A stretch of 64,000 bases of DNA from Clostridium septicum (lineage in GTDB: Bacteria; Bacillota; Clostridia; Clostridiales; Clostridiaceae), in NCBI RefSeq assembly GCF_003606265.1, contig NZ_CP023671.1, positions 1,116,001-1,180,000 of the forward strand. The letters are read 5' to 3'. The notes under the pieces were generated by a model. The model had not been told where the DNA came from. It worked only from the letters and a program-made list of their open reading frames with translations, and searched no databases. Below are positions 34,934 to 44,800 of the stretch, piece by piece; within the stretch, counting starts at the first letter, position 1; every line of letters begins with the position of its first letter. Made by a program: the position numbers and the translations under genes.

Positions 34934-36778
34934 TTATTTAATTATCGTCTCTATATAATTATCATTATTAGATTCTTTATTAATAACTATCTTTTTAGTG
35001 TCCTCTATACACATAAATTCTTTAGATATAATAGTATTTTCAATTTTAATTTTAAAATTACTCTTAAAAAATATTTTACTATCGTTAGAAAATATTGCTA
35101 TTTCATTATCATTTATTCTTTCTACCCTTGAGCTGCTATCTAAAATAAAATTAACACTACACTCGTCATCAAAATAATCTCTTATTATCAATTCTTCTTT
35201 TGATAATATATATTCAATATCTCTGTTATGAATTAAAGGCTTGTATCCATTATGAGCAGCTTTAATTATAACCCTATCATCTTCATATATATATTCCTTT
35301 ATTTCTACTTCTGCCTTTTTTCCCCATAAAAATGGACCTTTTATTTCAGATTGGTTCAATCCATTATATGTTAATGTATTATGTGCCTCTGTACTTCTAA
35401 AATAGTCTCTCATTTTTGTTTCTACATTATAAATATAGGTTCCAGAATCTATTATTACAGGATTATCATTTTTATAATAAATTATAGATAAAGCATCGGA
35501 ATGACCATGTGCTGCTATAGAACCAAATCCTAACTCTGCAACATCCATTAATAACGTATTATTTTTATTATTTATTACTAAGTATCCTGATTCTTTATAT
35601 AGTTTAGCATTGTCATATTGAAAATTTTTCATATTGATTATTTTATTTTTGCAACTTATAAATTGAACTTCTGGTGATATCTCATTAAATTCTATAAATT
35701 TTTCCTCATAATACATAGAACCTAACTCTAACAAATATTTATAGTAATTAACTTTATTCAAATTAAATGATATTATCTTAGCATCATCACTATCTCCATA
35801 ATCAAAGTTCAATTTATGAGCTTTTATCATTCCTATAAATGCTAATGAATTCTTTATTATCTTTTCACATATAGGCTCTTCATTTATATTTCTTAAAATA
35901 AAGTTATATTGAAGAATAGCATCATTAACAAAAGCTTGATAATGTAAAGCATGTTCCTTATTTATTCCATCATCATAATTTTGTACGCTTACTTCATATT
36001 TTAATATATCATAACCTTTTTTAAACCAATCCTGTTTATATACATCTTGTATAGCATATCCAACTATAGAAAGGGTAAAGGCCTCTAATATCAAGTGATT
36101 ATTAGCTGAAGAGTATTTAGATAAATTCTCTGATACATATTTATTAGAAAATATAACTGATTTAATAACATCCACTCTAAATTTATCTTTATTTTTATCT
36201 TTGAGAAGATAATATACTATAAGCCATTGATAGCTTCTTATTGATATTTCCATAGGCGACATCCAATTTATACCCTTAAGAAATGGATTATTTTCTATCC
36301 AATCATAAAAATGCTTCTCTAATAAAGAAAAATACTTTTCTTCATTAGTTTGTATATATAATAATGCTAAATACGGAAAGAAATGATGTCTGTTTATTTC
36401 CCAACTATATCGTATATCTCCTATATCATCTGTAAATTTAGTATCTAGATCCAATGAATATTTATTTTTTTCCCAATCAGAATACACCCCAGCGTGCCAG
36501 TTTATGTTTTTTAATATATCAACTTCTTTTCCAAACGCACAATATAGATTGTGATTTTTCAAATTAGTAGTTATCAATTGTGGATTAAGCCAAAACTTAT
36601 CAATTCTTTTATCTATTTTCTTCAAATCAATATTTTCTTTCAATAAATTATTAATTTGAAATTCCTTTTTATATCTTAATTTATTAATTCTTTTAACACA
36701 ATATTTCTTTAATCTATATAGTATTTCTTTTATACTCATAGCTTTCAATCTGTTAAATAACCAAATTAATCTCTTCAT
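34934..36778 (-). CDS. Heparinase II/III-family (alginate-lyase-like) protein of the capsule operon
   Basis: 614 residues. Helical toroid ~70-370 (HHFFPYLALLYIQTNEEKYF, ANNHLILEAFTL, INKEHALHYQAF), then the heparinase II/III beta-domain ~400-600 with AAHGHSDALSIIYY, DSGTYIYN and YFRSTEAHNTL. His and Tyr residues in these blocks are typical catalytic or metal ligands. There is no signal peptide, so either it is cytoplasmic or its N-terminal basic amphipathic region (FNRLKAMSIKEILYRLKKY) associates with membrane. The family cleaves uronic-acid-containing polymers. The operon predicts a ManNAcA polymer, so the self-made glycan is a plausible substrate. Confidence 0.88.
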   Translation of the reverse strand: MKRLIWLFNRLKAMSIKEILYRLKKYCVKRINKLRYKKEFQINNLLKENIDLKKIDKRIDKFWLNPQLITTNLKNHNLYCAFGKEVDILKNINWHAGVYSDWEKNKYSLDLDTKFTDDIGDIRYSWEINRHHFFPYLALLYIQTNEEKYFSLLEKHFYDWIENNPFLKGINWMSPMEISIRSYQWLIVYYLLKDKNKDKFRVDVIKSVIFSNKYVSENLSKYSSANNHLILEAFTLSIVGYAIQDVYKQDWFKKGYDILKYEVSVQNYDDGINKEHALHYQAFVNDAILQYNFILRNINEEPICEKIIKNSLAFIGMIKAHKLNFDYGDSDDAKIISFNLNKVNYYKYLLELGSMYYEEKFIEFNEISPEVQFISCKNKIINMKNFQYDNAKLYKESGYLVINNKNNTLLMDVAELGFGSIAAHGHSDALSIIYYKNDNPVIIDSGTYIYNVETKMRDYFRSTEAHNTLTYNGLNQSEIKGPFLWGKKAEVEIKEYIYEDDRVIIKAAHNGYKPLIHNRDIEYILSKEELIIRDYFDDECSVNFILDSSSRVERINDNEIAIFSNDSKIFFKSNFKIKIENTIISKEFMCIEDTKKIVINKESNNDNYIETIIK

Positions 36779-36798
36779 ATACTACCTTCTTTAATTAA

Positions 36799-37239
36799 CT
36801 ATTTATAATCTGACATAAGTATATTAGTTTTTATAATTTTCGCAGGGATACCAACAACAACGCATCCACTAGGTACATCTTTTAATACAACTGCATTTGC
36901 TCCAACCACAACGTTATCTCCAATTGTAATAGGTCCTATGATCTTAGCTCCAGCTCCAATATATACATTGTTTCCTATTATAGGAACCCCCTTTTTCTTA
37001 GATGTACCACCAATTGTAACACCTTGACTAATAGCACAATTAGTACCTATTATACTATTAGAATGTATAACTACTCCTAAGCCTTGATAACCTATTTTAG
37101 TTCCCTCTCCTATTTTTGCTGTAAAAGGAATCACACAAGAAAATACTATTCTAATTAAACCCTTTATTAATTTGGGTATAATTGGAATTTTCTTTTCATA
37201 TAATTTTCGTGATATACTATATAATTTGTAAATATCCAT
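36799..37239 (-). CDS. Hexapeptide-repeat acetyltransferase (CysE-like)
   Basis: 146 residues. A left-handed beta-helix is built of hexapeptide repeats (IGEGTKIGYQGLGVVIH, IIGTNCAISQGVTIGG, PIIGNNVYIGAGAKIIG, ITIGDNVVVGANAVV) and ends with the GIPAKIIK signature. The similarity is to serine acetyltransferases, but short forms in capsule operons usually O-acetylate sugars. The N-terminal CysE helical domain is missing. It is 13 bp from the upstream gene, and the ATG follows GGGGGAG. Confidence 0.88.
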   Translation of the reverse strand: MDIYKLYSISRKLYEKKIPIIPKLIKGLIRIVFSCVIPFTAKIGEGTKIGYQGLGVVIHSNSIIGTNCAISQGVTIGGTSKKKGVPIIGNNVYIGAGAKIIGPITIGDNVVVGANAVVLKDVPSGCVVVGIPAKIIKTNILMSDYK

Positions 37240-37252
37240 CTTTCTCCCCCTT

Positions 37253-38188
37253 CTACAACTTTAATTTCCAATGAATTAATCTATATCTTTTCTGATTAAA
37301 TATAATTTTTGCATATCTAATTTTTGTTTTAAATTCAGATAAAAATCCACTTCTATTTAATTCATATAAATTCAAATCATCACTTATACTTCTTATAGCA
37401 TTAGGATAAAATAAGTATTTACTATTATCTTTTATTTCAATTTGTAGACGTCTCTTCTGAAAATGAATATAAGCAAATTCATCTTCATATTCTTTTGAAT
37501 CTTTAATATATTTTCTATAAACTTTACCATTATCCCAATATAAGTATTGATTGTCATAATTTTCTACATTTCTTACTGTAAATCTATATTTTGAAAAATC
37601 TATATCAGCTATAATTGTATCCTTAGGAATATACTGTGATAATTTATTTTCATTATATATTTTATCTAATCCTGCACTTTCATCAAATCCATAGTGATAT
37701 TTAGATTTTAAAATATACTTATAGTTTTCTCCCGAATATGGCAATTCATATGCTTTATTTACAAATTCAGTATTTTTGAAAATCATCAAATGTCCCTTAT
37801 TTAATACTCTATCATTTTTATCTAGTATCTCATCATTTATAAACTTCGATAAATCACCAAAAATCATATCTATATCACAACATCCCCAATGTGTATATTC
37901 CTTTAAGTAATCTCTAAATATATAACCATATGCTACTTTAAAGTCACATATTTTATAAGGATCTTGAATGTTTATATCAAGATCTAAGTTTAATGATATT
38001 AATTCTCTTATACTTTCAAAGCTTATTAACTCCCTAATTACATTTTCCGGATACTCATATTTAGTACTATCATCTGTAAATATAATCCAAGTAAAGTTCC
38101 TATTAAATCTACAAGAATTTAACCACAATTGAAACCAATTTGGTAGTTTACCAAAGTAAGCAACTATAATTGCAACTTTATTTTTCAT
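37253..38188 (-). CDS. DUF6625-type glycosyltransferase
   Basis: 311 residues, cytoplasmic. An N-terminal start IIVAYFGKLPNWFQLWL and a DxD-like motif in WGCCDIDMIFGDL (~104-116) place it in the DUF6625 group of putative glycosyltransferases common in capsule loci. A C-terminal basic amphipathic end (YAKIIFNQKRYRLIHWKLKL) may bind membrane. The donor and acceptor cannot be told. Its start lies 1 bp after the stop of the flippase gene, so translation is likely coupled. Confidence 0.8.
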   Translation of the reverse strand: MKNKVAIIVAYFGKLPNWFQLWLNSCRFNRNFTWIIFTDDSTKYEYPENVIRELISFESIRELISLNLDLDINIQDPYKICDFKVAYGYIFRDYLKEYTHWGCCDIDMIFGDLSKFINDEILDKNDRVLNKGHLMIFKNTEFVNKAYELPYSGENYKYILKSKYHYGFDESAGLDKIYNENKLSQYIPKDTIIADIDFSKYRFTVRNVENYDNQYLYWDNGKVYRKYIKDSKEYEDEFAYIHFQKRRLQIEIKDNSKYLFYPNAIRSISDDLNLYELNRSGFLSEFKTKIRYAKIIFNQKRYRLIHWKLKL

Positions 38189-38189
38189 A

Positions 38190-39749
38190 TTAAAAATTCC
38201 TTCCCTTAATCTTATCTAATAATAAATCCTTAAACTTAATAACTTCTTCATTTTTAAATAATACTAATAATATTATATATATAACAAATGTTATAATAAT
38301 TACTATCATTAAAAGAATTGAATGTAGGATAATATTGCTTGTATCATTATTTATATTTCTGTATATTAAATTACAACCTACTACAGATATAAAAGAACAT
38401 ATTAATATCTTAAGTAAATTTATATTAAATTCTTTATCGAAAATCTTACCTATTGATAGCTGTATTTTATTAATTAATAATAGTACTGTTATTATTGCAG
38501 TTACACTTGTTGCCAATGCTGAACCAATAAACCCAATCTTTCTAATTAATATTATATTTAATATTATATTTACTCCCACCCCTATAGCTCCATTTATCAT
38601 AGGTGTTTTAGTATCCTTTAAAGAAAAATATGCTTTGGTTAATATTTCCCTAAATCCAATTCCTATTAATCCAATACAATAGGAAGATAATGCCATAGCA
38701 GTCATATAAGTAGATTTTGAGTCAAATGATCCTCTTTCAAATATAATCTGTACTACATCCTTTGAATAAAAAATACACATTATTGTTATTGGTAAAAGCA
38801 AAAGTGATATTACTATTAATACATTTTTTAAATAACAGTTTAATTTTTCAAACTCTTTTTTAGCACTTAAATTACTCATTTTAGGATATACTACTGTAAC
38901 AATAGAAACTATAAAAACTCCAGTAATAAACCCTGTCAGTTTAGAAGCATAATTTAATGAAGCTATACTACCTTGCTCTAATCCCGATACTAAGGATCTA
39001 TCTACAATTACATTTACTTCATTAACAGCAGTACCTATAAAAACTGGTATTATCATAATTAATATTTTCTTTAAATGCTCATCTTTTAAGTTTATATAGA
39101 ACTCATACTTAAATTCATTTCTTTTCATAAATGGATAGTAATATATTATTTGACTTATTATTGCAATACTTGTCCCAATAGCTAGTATGTAAGGAGAGCC
39201 TTTATAATAAGCTATATATATGGATATAATTACAATTAAATTATTTGGTATAGTTACATATGATATTGGTATAAAGTCACCCTTTAGTTGAAGGTAAGAT
39301 CCTGAAATACTCATCAATGCAGTAACAATTATAGTAGGTATTAATATTTTAGTAAAATTAAGTGTTAATTCATATGCTTCATTCGTAAAGCCATAAGCAA
39401 ATACTTTTACTAATACTGCTGGAAATAATTCTCCTAATATAGTAATAATTAAACAAATTACTAATACTATATTTATAAAATTATTTGTAAATTTTAAAGC
39501 TTTCTCTTCTCCATATTTCTCCTTTATCTCTGAATAAATTGGAATAAATGCAGTAGAAATAGCAACTGCTACTATAGAAAAGATAACTACTGGTATATTA
39601 TTTGCCACAATATAAGCATCACTATACATAGATGTTCCATATGTATTAGCTAAAACTACATCTCTAGCTAAACCTAAAAATTTTACAAGCACATTAGATA
39701 TAATTAATGTTATTGTTATAAATATAGTACTATTTTTTTTATCTCTCAT
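38190..39749 (-). CDS. MurJ-family lipid flippase
   Basis: 519 residues, 13-14 membrane segments. The N-terminus (VLVKFLGLARDVVLANTYGTS) and the first segments with NNIPVVIFSIVAVAISTAFIPIY match MurJ/MviN of the MOP superfamily rather than classical Wzx. In this operon it is the only flippase, so it probably moves undecaprenyl-linked capsule repeat units across the membrane. It could instead be an extra lipid II flippase. It is 11 bp from the upstream glycosyltransferase gene. Confidence 0.88.
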   Translation of the reverse strand: MRDKKNSTIFITITLIISNVLVKFLGLARDVVLANTYGTSMYSDAYIVANNIPVVIFSIVAVAISTAFIPIYSEIKEKYGEEKALKFTNNFINIVLVICLIITILGELFPAVLVKVFAYGFTNEAYELTLNFTKILIPTIIVTALMSISGSYLQLKGDFIPISYVTIPNNLIVIISIYIAYYKGSPYILAIGTSIAIISQIIYYYPFMKRNEFKYEFYINLKDEHLKKILIMIIPVFIGTAVNEVNVIVDRSLVSGLEQGSIASLNYASKLTGFITGVFIVSIVTVVYPKMSNLSAKKEFEKLNCYLKNVLIVISLLLLPITIMCIFYSKDVVQIIFERGSFDSKSTYMTAMALSSYCIGLIGIGFREILTKAYFSLKDTKTPMINGAIGVGVNIILNIILIRKIGFIGSALATSVTAIITVLLLINKIQLSIGKIFDKEFNINLLKILICSFISVVGCNLIYRNINNDTSNIILHSILLMIVIIITFVIYIILLVLFKNEEVIKFKDLLLDKIKGRNF

Positions 39750-39760
39750 TTCTTACACCT

Positions 39761-40810
39761 TTAATTTATAAGAAAATTATATAAATTTTCTACTTCTGCT
39801 ATATTAGTATTTATATTAAATTTACCTGAAACTGTTTTAAATGCTAAATCACTCATTGAAATTCTAAGTTCTTCATTTTCTAACAATTTGCAAATTTTTT
39901 CCTCTAAATTAATTTTATCTCCTGGAATAATAAGAAAGCCGTTAATATTATCTTTAATGACATCTGGAATACCACCTACATTTGATGCTATTGTAGGTAT
40001 TCCACACCCCATGGCCTCTAAAACTGACATAGGTAGTCCCTCATTATATGATGGAAGTATATTAATCACTGCATCTTTCATAATATCATCTTTTTCTTTT
40101 CCTGAAATCCAGCCTAAAGCCTTAACATGTTCAGCTAAATCCATACCATCTATAAAACTCTTAACTTTTTTTAAGTCTCCATCTCCACATAAAAGCAAAT
40201 TATATCTTGGATATTTTTTAAATATATTTTTAGATACTTCTATTAGATCAAATGCTCCTTTTCTTTCGTCAACTCTGCCTAGGAAAATAATATTTTTAGA
40301 GTTTACTTTATACATATTATGCTTACAACAATTTACACTATTATGTATAACTACAATTTTAGCCTTTGTAATTTTAGTTAAATCTTCTTTCCACTTATTA
40401 CTTAATGCTATTATTACATCTGCTTTATTTAATATATTTGTTATTTTTCTTTTCTCATTATCATTTGATTCCATGTGATAAAACTCATTAAATTGAGCTC
40501 CATGTAAATGTATAACTATTTTTTTGTTAAATAAACTAGCTAAGCATATTATTAGACTTTTTCTATAAAAACTTCCTCTTGAAGCCATATGCACATGAAC
40601 AATATCAATATTGTTAAATATAAGATTTAATAATATGATGATATAAGCTTTAACCGCTGCAAAAGCTTTTCCTATTTTTTTATCTCCATCCACAGTAGGA
40701 ATATACTTTATGTTGAAACTTTCACTTAATTTGCTATTAAGATAATTACTAACTACCGTAGCTACTCCCCCTTGTAATTTGATAGATGGACCTACCATTA
40801 AAATATTCAT
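39761..40810 (-). CDS. GT4-family glycosyltransferase
   Basis: 349 residues, GT-B fold. The N-terminal domain has GPSIKLQGGVATVV and HVHMASRGSFYRKS. The C-terminal domain has IIFLGRVDERKGAFDLIEV, then PSYNEGLPMSVLEAMGCGIP with the E-x7-E motif typical of GT4. It is retaining and uses a nucleotide sugar. Its gene begins 1 bp after the stop of the GT26 gene. Confidence 0.93.
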   Translation of the reverse strand: MNILMVGPSIKLQGGVATVVSNYLNSKLSESFNIKYIPTVDGDKKIGKAFAAVKAYIIILLNLIFNNIDIVHVHMASRGSFYRKSLIICLASLFNKKIVIHLHGAQFNEFYHMESNDNEKRKITNILNKADVIIALSNKWKEDLTKITKAKIVVIHNSVNCCKHNMYKVNSKNIIFLGRVDERKGAFDLIEVSKNIFKKYPRYNLLLCGDGDLKKVKSFIDGMDLAEHVKALGWISGKEKDDIMKDAVINILPSYNEGLPMSVLEAMGCGIPTIASNVGGIPDVIKDNINGFLIIPGDKINLEEKICKLLENEELRISMSDLAFKTVSGKFNINTNIAEVENLYNFLIN

Positions 40811-40811
40811 C

Positions 40812-41549
40812 TTAAACCGCCTTTTTACTTGCTAATACTAATTTAATAAATTTAAAATTTCCTATTATATATCTTTTCCACATTCTTCTTGGTTCTTGAA
40901 CGAATCTATAAAACCATTCTAATCCAGATTTTTGCATCCATTTTGGAGCTCTTGCAGTTTTTCCTGCAACAACATCAAAACTTCCTCCTACCCCCATGGC
41001 AAAAGGAACCTTCATTATTGGCATATGTTCTTTTATCCAATACTCTTTCATTGGTGAACTAAAAGCTACAAAAAGTATATCTGCCCCTGAATCTCTTATA
41101 TCTTCTGCTATTTTTATACTATCTTCATCATTGAAATATCCATTTCTATAACCTGCTACTTTTAACTCTGGATACATTTCTTTAAATGTATCTACTACTT
41201 TTGTTACAACTTCTTCTCTAGCACCAAAAAAATAAGGTTTATACCCCTTTTCTGCTGATATTTTTACTAATTCAGTAAAAATGTCAATTCCGGCAACTCG
41301 TTCTGGTACATTATTCCCCAATATTCTTGATGCCCATACTATAGATTGTCCATCTGCATTTATTAAAGGACATTCATTTATTATTTCAGTTAGTGTAGAA
41401 TCTTGTTGCATAAGATTAATTTTAGATGCATTTATAACAACATGTTGAACATATTCTTTATTGATTATATATTTTTCTATCTTATTTAATGTTTCATCCA
41501 TTGTCAATGCATTAACATATGTATTGATAAATCTCACTCTATTCTCCAT
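40812..41549 (-). CDS. WecG/TagA/CpsF-family glycosyltransferase (GT26)
   Basis: 245 residues from ATG 41549, eight bases after AAGGAA; an ATG 9 bp upstream overlaps that ribosome site. Motifs typical of GT26 are NADGQSIVWASRILG, PYFFGAREEVV, FVAFSSPMKEYWI and GVGGSFDVVAGKTARAPKWM. WecG and TagA transfer ManNAcA or ManNAc to a lipid-linked GlcNAc. With UDP-ManNAc and UDP-ManNAcA genes directly upstream, it probably adds one of these as the second sugar. Confidence 0.94.
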   Translation of the reverse strand: MENRVRFINTYVNALTMDETLNKIEKYIINKEYVQHVVINASKINLMQQDSTLTEIINECPLINADGQSIVWASRILGNNVPERVAGIDIFTELVKISAEKGYKPYFFGAREEVVTKVVDTFKEMYPELKVAGYRNGYFNDEDSIKIAEDIRDSGADILFVAFSSPMKEYWIKEHMPIMKVPFAMGVGGSFDVVAGKTARAPKWMQKSGLEWFYRFVQEPRRMWKRYIIGNFKFIKLVLASKKAV

Positions 41550-41592
41550 CAAAACCATTCCTTTTTAAGTAAAATATAAAATAATATTTTAT

Positions 41593-42822
41593 CTAAATTT
41601 TATATACTTTATTTCCAGATTGTATTATATTTCTAGTATCATAAATAATCTTATTAGTTAATAATTTTTGATTTTCTTTTATTTCATCATGTGATACTAA
41701 AACTACTACTAATTCTATATCCTTTAAGAAAGTGTCTATATTTTCAACTTGATTTTTAAATTTCTTCTCTTTTACACATGGATCATATACTTTAACATTG
41801 TCTATATTATATTTTTCAAAGATACTTAATAATTGTAATGTTGGGCTTTCTCTTAAGTCATCAACATTTTCTTTATATGTCATTCCATATAATCCAACCT
41901 TTGAATAATCCTTAATGTTATTTTCTTTCATTATTTCGTGAATTTTATCAAATACATATTGAGGCATTCCATCATTAACTTCTCTTGCACCTAAAACTAC
42001 ATTAACTATGTCTGGATAGTCTCCAACTAGAAACCATGGATCTACTGATATACAGTGTCCTCCAACCCCTGGACCTGGTTGTAGTATATTAACTCTTGGA
42101 TGTTTATTAGCTATTTTTATAAGTTCATATACATTCATATTTTCTCTATCACACATTTTAGCTAATTCATTAGCAAAAGCTATATTTATATCTCTAAATG
42201 TATTTTCTACAACTTTACTCATTTCAGCAGTCTTTATATCTGTAACTACTATTTCACCAGTACAAAATCTTTCGTACCATGATTTAACTTCTTCTCCAAC
42301 TTTTTTGCTATCTGCTCCAATAGTTCTTGAATTATTCTCTAATTCAAACACCATTTTTCCTGGTATTATTCTTTCTGGAGCATGTACTAAATGTATATCT
42401 TCCCCTATTTTAAATCCTTTTTCTTCGATTATAGGTCTTACAAATCTATCTATTGTTCCTGGAGAAATTGTTGATTCTATAACAAGTATAGTCCCTGGTT
42501 CACAAACTTCCATAACTTGCTTTGTAGCTGCTATAACATATGTTGCATCTATTTTCTTACTTTGCTTTATGTATGGAGTTGGAACTGTTATTATGTATCT
42601 ATTTGTTACTTCATATTCATTTTTAAATTTTATTCCATTATCTAAAGCCTTTCTAAATACACTTTCTAAGCCTTCTTCTTCAAATGTTAATTCCCCTCTA
42701 TTTAGAGTATCTACTAATTTTGTATTTAAATCAGTTCCTACTACTTCTACTCCATTTGCTGCAAACATTAGTGCAGTTGGTAATCCTATATATCCTAATC
42801 CTATAATATTTAATACGCTCAT
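41593..42822 (-). CDS. wecC: UDP-N-acetyl-D-mannosamine dehydrogenase
   Basis: 409 residues, family length. NAD-binding GLGYIGLPTALMFAANG (8-24), the catalytic Cys region GPGVGGHCISVDPWF, and the VYDPCVKE/DDLRESPT blocks of the C-terminal domain place it in the UDP-ManNAc dehydrogenase branch. It oxidises UDP-ManNAc to UDP-ManNAcA in two steps with NAD+. It is directly downstream of the UDP-GlcNAc 2-epimerase that makes its substrate. The start is preceded by GGAGGAG. Confidence 0.93.
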   Translation of the reverse strand: MSVLNIIGLGYIGLPTALMFAANGVEVVGTDLNTKLVDTLNRGELTFEEEGLESVFRKALDNGIKFKNEYEVTNRYIITVPTPYIKQSKKIDATYVIAATKQVMEVCEPGTILVIESTISPGTIDRFVRPIIEEKGFKIGEDIHLVHAPERIIPGKMVFELENNSRTIGADSKKVGEEVKSWYERFCTGEIVVTDIKTAEMSKVVENTFRDINIAFANELAKMCDRENMNVYELIKIANKHPRVNILQPGPGVGGHCISVDPWFLVGDYPDIVNVVLGAREVNDGMPQYVFDKIHEIMKENNIKDYSKVGLYGMTYKENVDDLRESPTLQLLSIFEKYNIDNVKVYDPCVKEKKFKNQVENIDTFLKDIELVVVLVSHDEIKENQKLLTNKIIYDTRNIIQSGNKVYKI

Positions 42823-42851
42823 ATTAGTCTCCTCCTCTATTTAAATTCCCA

Positions 42852-44012
42852 TTAATTTTTTATTAGATTAAATTCATCTACATTTTCATTATTTCTTCCA
42901 AAATACTTTTCAATTGCTTGTACTATTCTTCTTGAAGCCTCTCCATCTCCATATGGATTTACTGATCTACTCATAAGTTCATATGCTTTACTATCTCTTA
43001 TTAATAAATTAGCCTCATTAATTATCGTATTTTTATCTGTCCCTACTAATTTAACTGTTCCCGCTTCTACAGCTTCTGGTCTTTCCGTTACATCTCTAAG
43101 TACTAAAACTGGTTTTCCAAGATGAGGTGCTTCTTCTTGCAAGCCACCTGAATCTGTCATTACCATAAAACATTTATTCATTAAGTTATGAGTTTCCTTA
43201 GTATCTAATGGTGATAATAAATGTACTCTATCCATTCCTTTTAAATGTTTCTCAACTACGTCCTTTACAACAGGATTTAAGTGAACTAAATAAATTAATT
43301 CAACATCATTATTTTCTTCTACTATTTTCTTAAGTGAAGTACATATATTTTCTATTCCCTCACCCCAGTTTTCTCTTCTATGAGCAGTTACCATAATAAC
43401 TTTTTTATTTTTGAAATCTATATTATTTAACTCTTTATTATCAAATACATAGTTTTCTTCTACTGTAAATTCCATTGCATCTATTACAGTATTTCCTGTA
43501 ACTATAATATCGCTTTCCGATATACCTTCTCTTAAAAGATTCTTCTTTGATCCATTAGTAGGAGCAAAATGTAAATCTGCCATAGCTCCAGTAAGTTTTC
43601 TATTCATCTCCTCTGGAAACGGAAAATATTTATCTCCAGTCCTTAAACCGGCTTCTACATGTCCAACTTTTATTTTCTTATAGAATGCTGCTAAGGCTCC
43701 TGCAAAAGTTGTTGTTGTATCACCATGAACTAAAATCATATCTGGCTTTGACTCTTCAAAAATATCTTCCAAACCTTGTAAAACTCTATTTGTTATTCCA
43801 GTTAAAGTTTGTTTTTCTTTCATAATATCCATGTCATAGTCTGGATTTATATCAAATAGTTCTAAAACTTGGTCTAGCATCTCTCTATGTTGAGCTGTAA
43901 CACATACTAAAGAATCTATATTTTCACTTTTATCTAATTCTTTAACTAAAGGTGCCATTTTAATTGCTTCTGGTCTTGTACCAAATATGCTCATTACTTT
44001 TATTTTTTTCAC
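42852..44012 (-). CDS. wecB: UDP-N-acetylglucosamine 2-epimerase (non-hydrolysing)
   Basis: 386 residues from GTG 44012, which puts AGGAA at normal spacing and gives the family's usual MKKIKV start; another GTG lies 9 bp upstream. Motifs are FGTRPEAIKMAPLV, VHGDTTTTFAGALAAFY, VGHVEAGLRTGD, TAHRRENWG and TDSGGLQEEAPHLGKPVLV. It converts UDP-GlcNAc to UDP-ManNAc. Together with wecC and the GT26 gene it points to ManNAc and ManNAcA in the polymer. Confidence 0.95.
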   Translation of the reverse strand: MKKIKVMSIFGTRPEAIKMAPLVKELDKSENIDSLVCVTAQHREMLDQVLELFDINPDYDMDIMKEKQTLTGITNRVLQGLEDIFEESKPDMILVHGDTTTTFAGALAAFYKKIKVGHVEAGLRTGDKYFPFPEEMNRKLTGAMADLHFAPTNGSKKNLLREGISESDIIVTGNTVIDAMEFTVEENYVFDNKELNNIDFKNKKVIMVTAHRRENWGEGIENICTSLKKIVEENNDVELIYLVHLNPVVKDVVEKHLKGMDRVHLLSPLDTKETHNLMNKCFMVMTDSGGLQEEAPHLGKPVLVLRDVTERPEAVEAGTVKLVGTDKNTIINEANLLIRDSKAYELMSRSVNPYGDGEASRRIVQAIEKYFGRNNENVDEFNLIKN

Positions 44013-44039
44013 ACCGTTCACTTCCTCACCATTTAATTT

Positions 44040-44702
44040 TTAGCATGCATTTTCATCACCAAATAATACAGTAACAGTTTTTAAAATAAGCTTTATATCT
44101 AGTAAAACACTTCTTTCTTTTACATACTTAATATCTAGTTTCATCCAATCTTCAAAACCAATATTATTTCTTCCTGATACCTGCCAGTAGCATGTAAGAC
44201 CTGGCTTTACTTCTAGTCTTTTCATCATCCAAGGCTCAAATTCTTTTACTTCTTTTGGAAGACTAGGTCTAGGACCTACCAAGCTCATTTCTCCCTTTAA
44301 AACATTAATTAGTTGTGGAATTTCATCTATGCTTGTTTTTCTTATAAACTTTCCTACTTTTGTAACTCTAGGGTCATTTTTTATTTTAAACATAGGTCCT
44401 GACATTTCATTTTCTTTTTCTAAATTATTTTTTAATTCTTCTGCATTTACTACCATTGACCTAAATTTATACATGTTAAATGTTTTTCCCTTTAGCCCTA
44501 TTCTTTTTTGGGAAAATATCACTGGTCCTTCTGATTCTAATCTTATTAAAATGGCAATTATCAATAAAAATGGACTTAATAGAACTAATCCTATTATTGA
44601 GGCTAGTATATCTATTATTCTCTTAATTATTGTATATAAATGTCGTTTCTCTATAGTATCTTGAATTACTAACTCAGCATTATCATTTTCTATTTTTTCC
44701 AT
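44040..44702 (-). CDS. Undecaprenyl-phosphate sugar phosphotransferase (initiating transferase)
   Basis: 220 residues from ATG 44702, nine bases after GGGGGG; the longer frame with a start at 44735 lacks such a site. One N-terminal membrane segment (IDILASIIGLVLLSPFLLII) is followed by the catalytic part with SQKRIGLKGKTFNMYKFRSM, IRKTSIDEIPQLINVL, MSLVGPRPSLP and KPGLTCYWQVSGRN. It is the short, one-segment form of the bacterial sugar transferase family, which starts the repeat unit on undecaprenyl phosphate. The sugar (Gal-P, Glc-P or an N-acetylhexosamine-P) cannot be decided. Confidence 0.94.
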   Translation of the reverse strand: MEKIENDNAELVIQDTIEKRHLYTIIKRIIDILASIIGLVLLSPFLLIIAILIRLESEGPVIFSQKRIGLKGKTFNMYKFRSMVVNAEELKNNLEKENEMSGPMFKIKNDPRVTKVGKFIRKTSIDEIPQLINVLKGEMSLVGPRPSLPKEVKEFEPWMMKRLEVKPGLTCYWQVSGRNNIGFEDWMKLDIKYVKERSVLLDIKLILKTVTVLFGDENAC

Positions 44703-44800
44703 CTTATTCACCCCCCAAATTTCTAAATTTAGCAAAATATGTTACAAAATTGCATAATTACTTTAAATTTAAAAATTTAATTATATAATTTTTAAAACTA

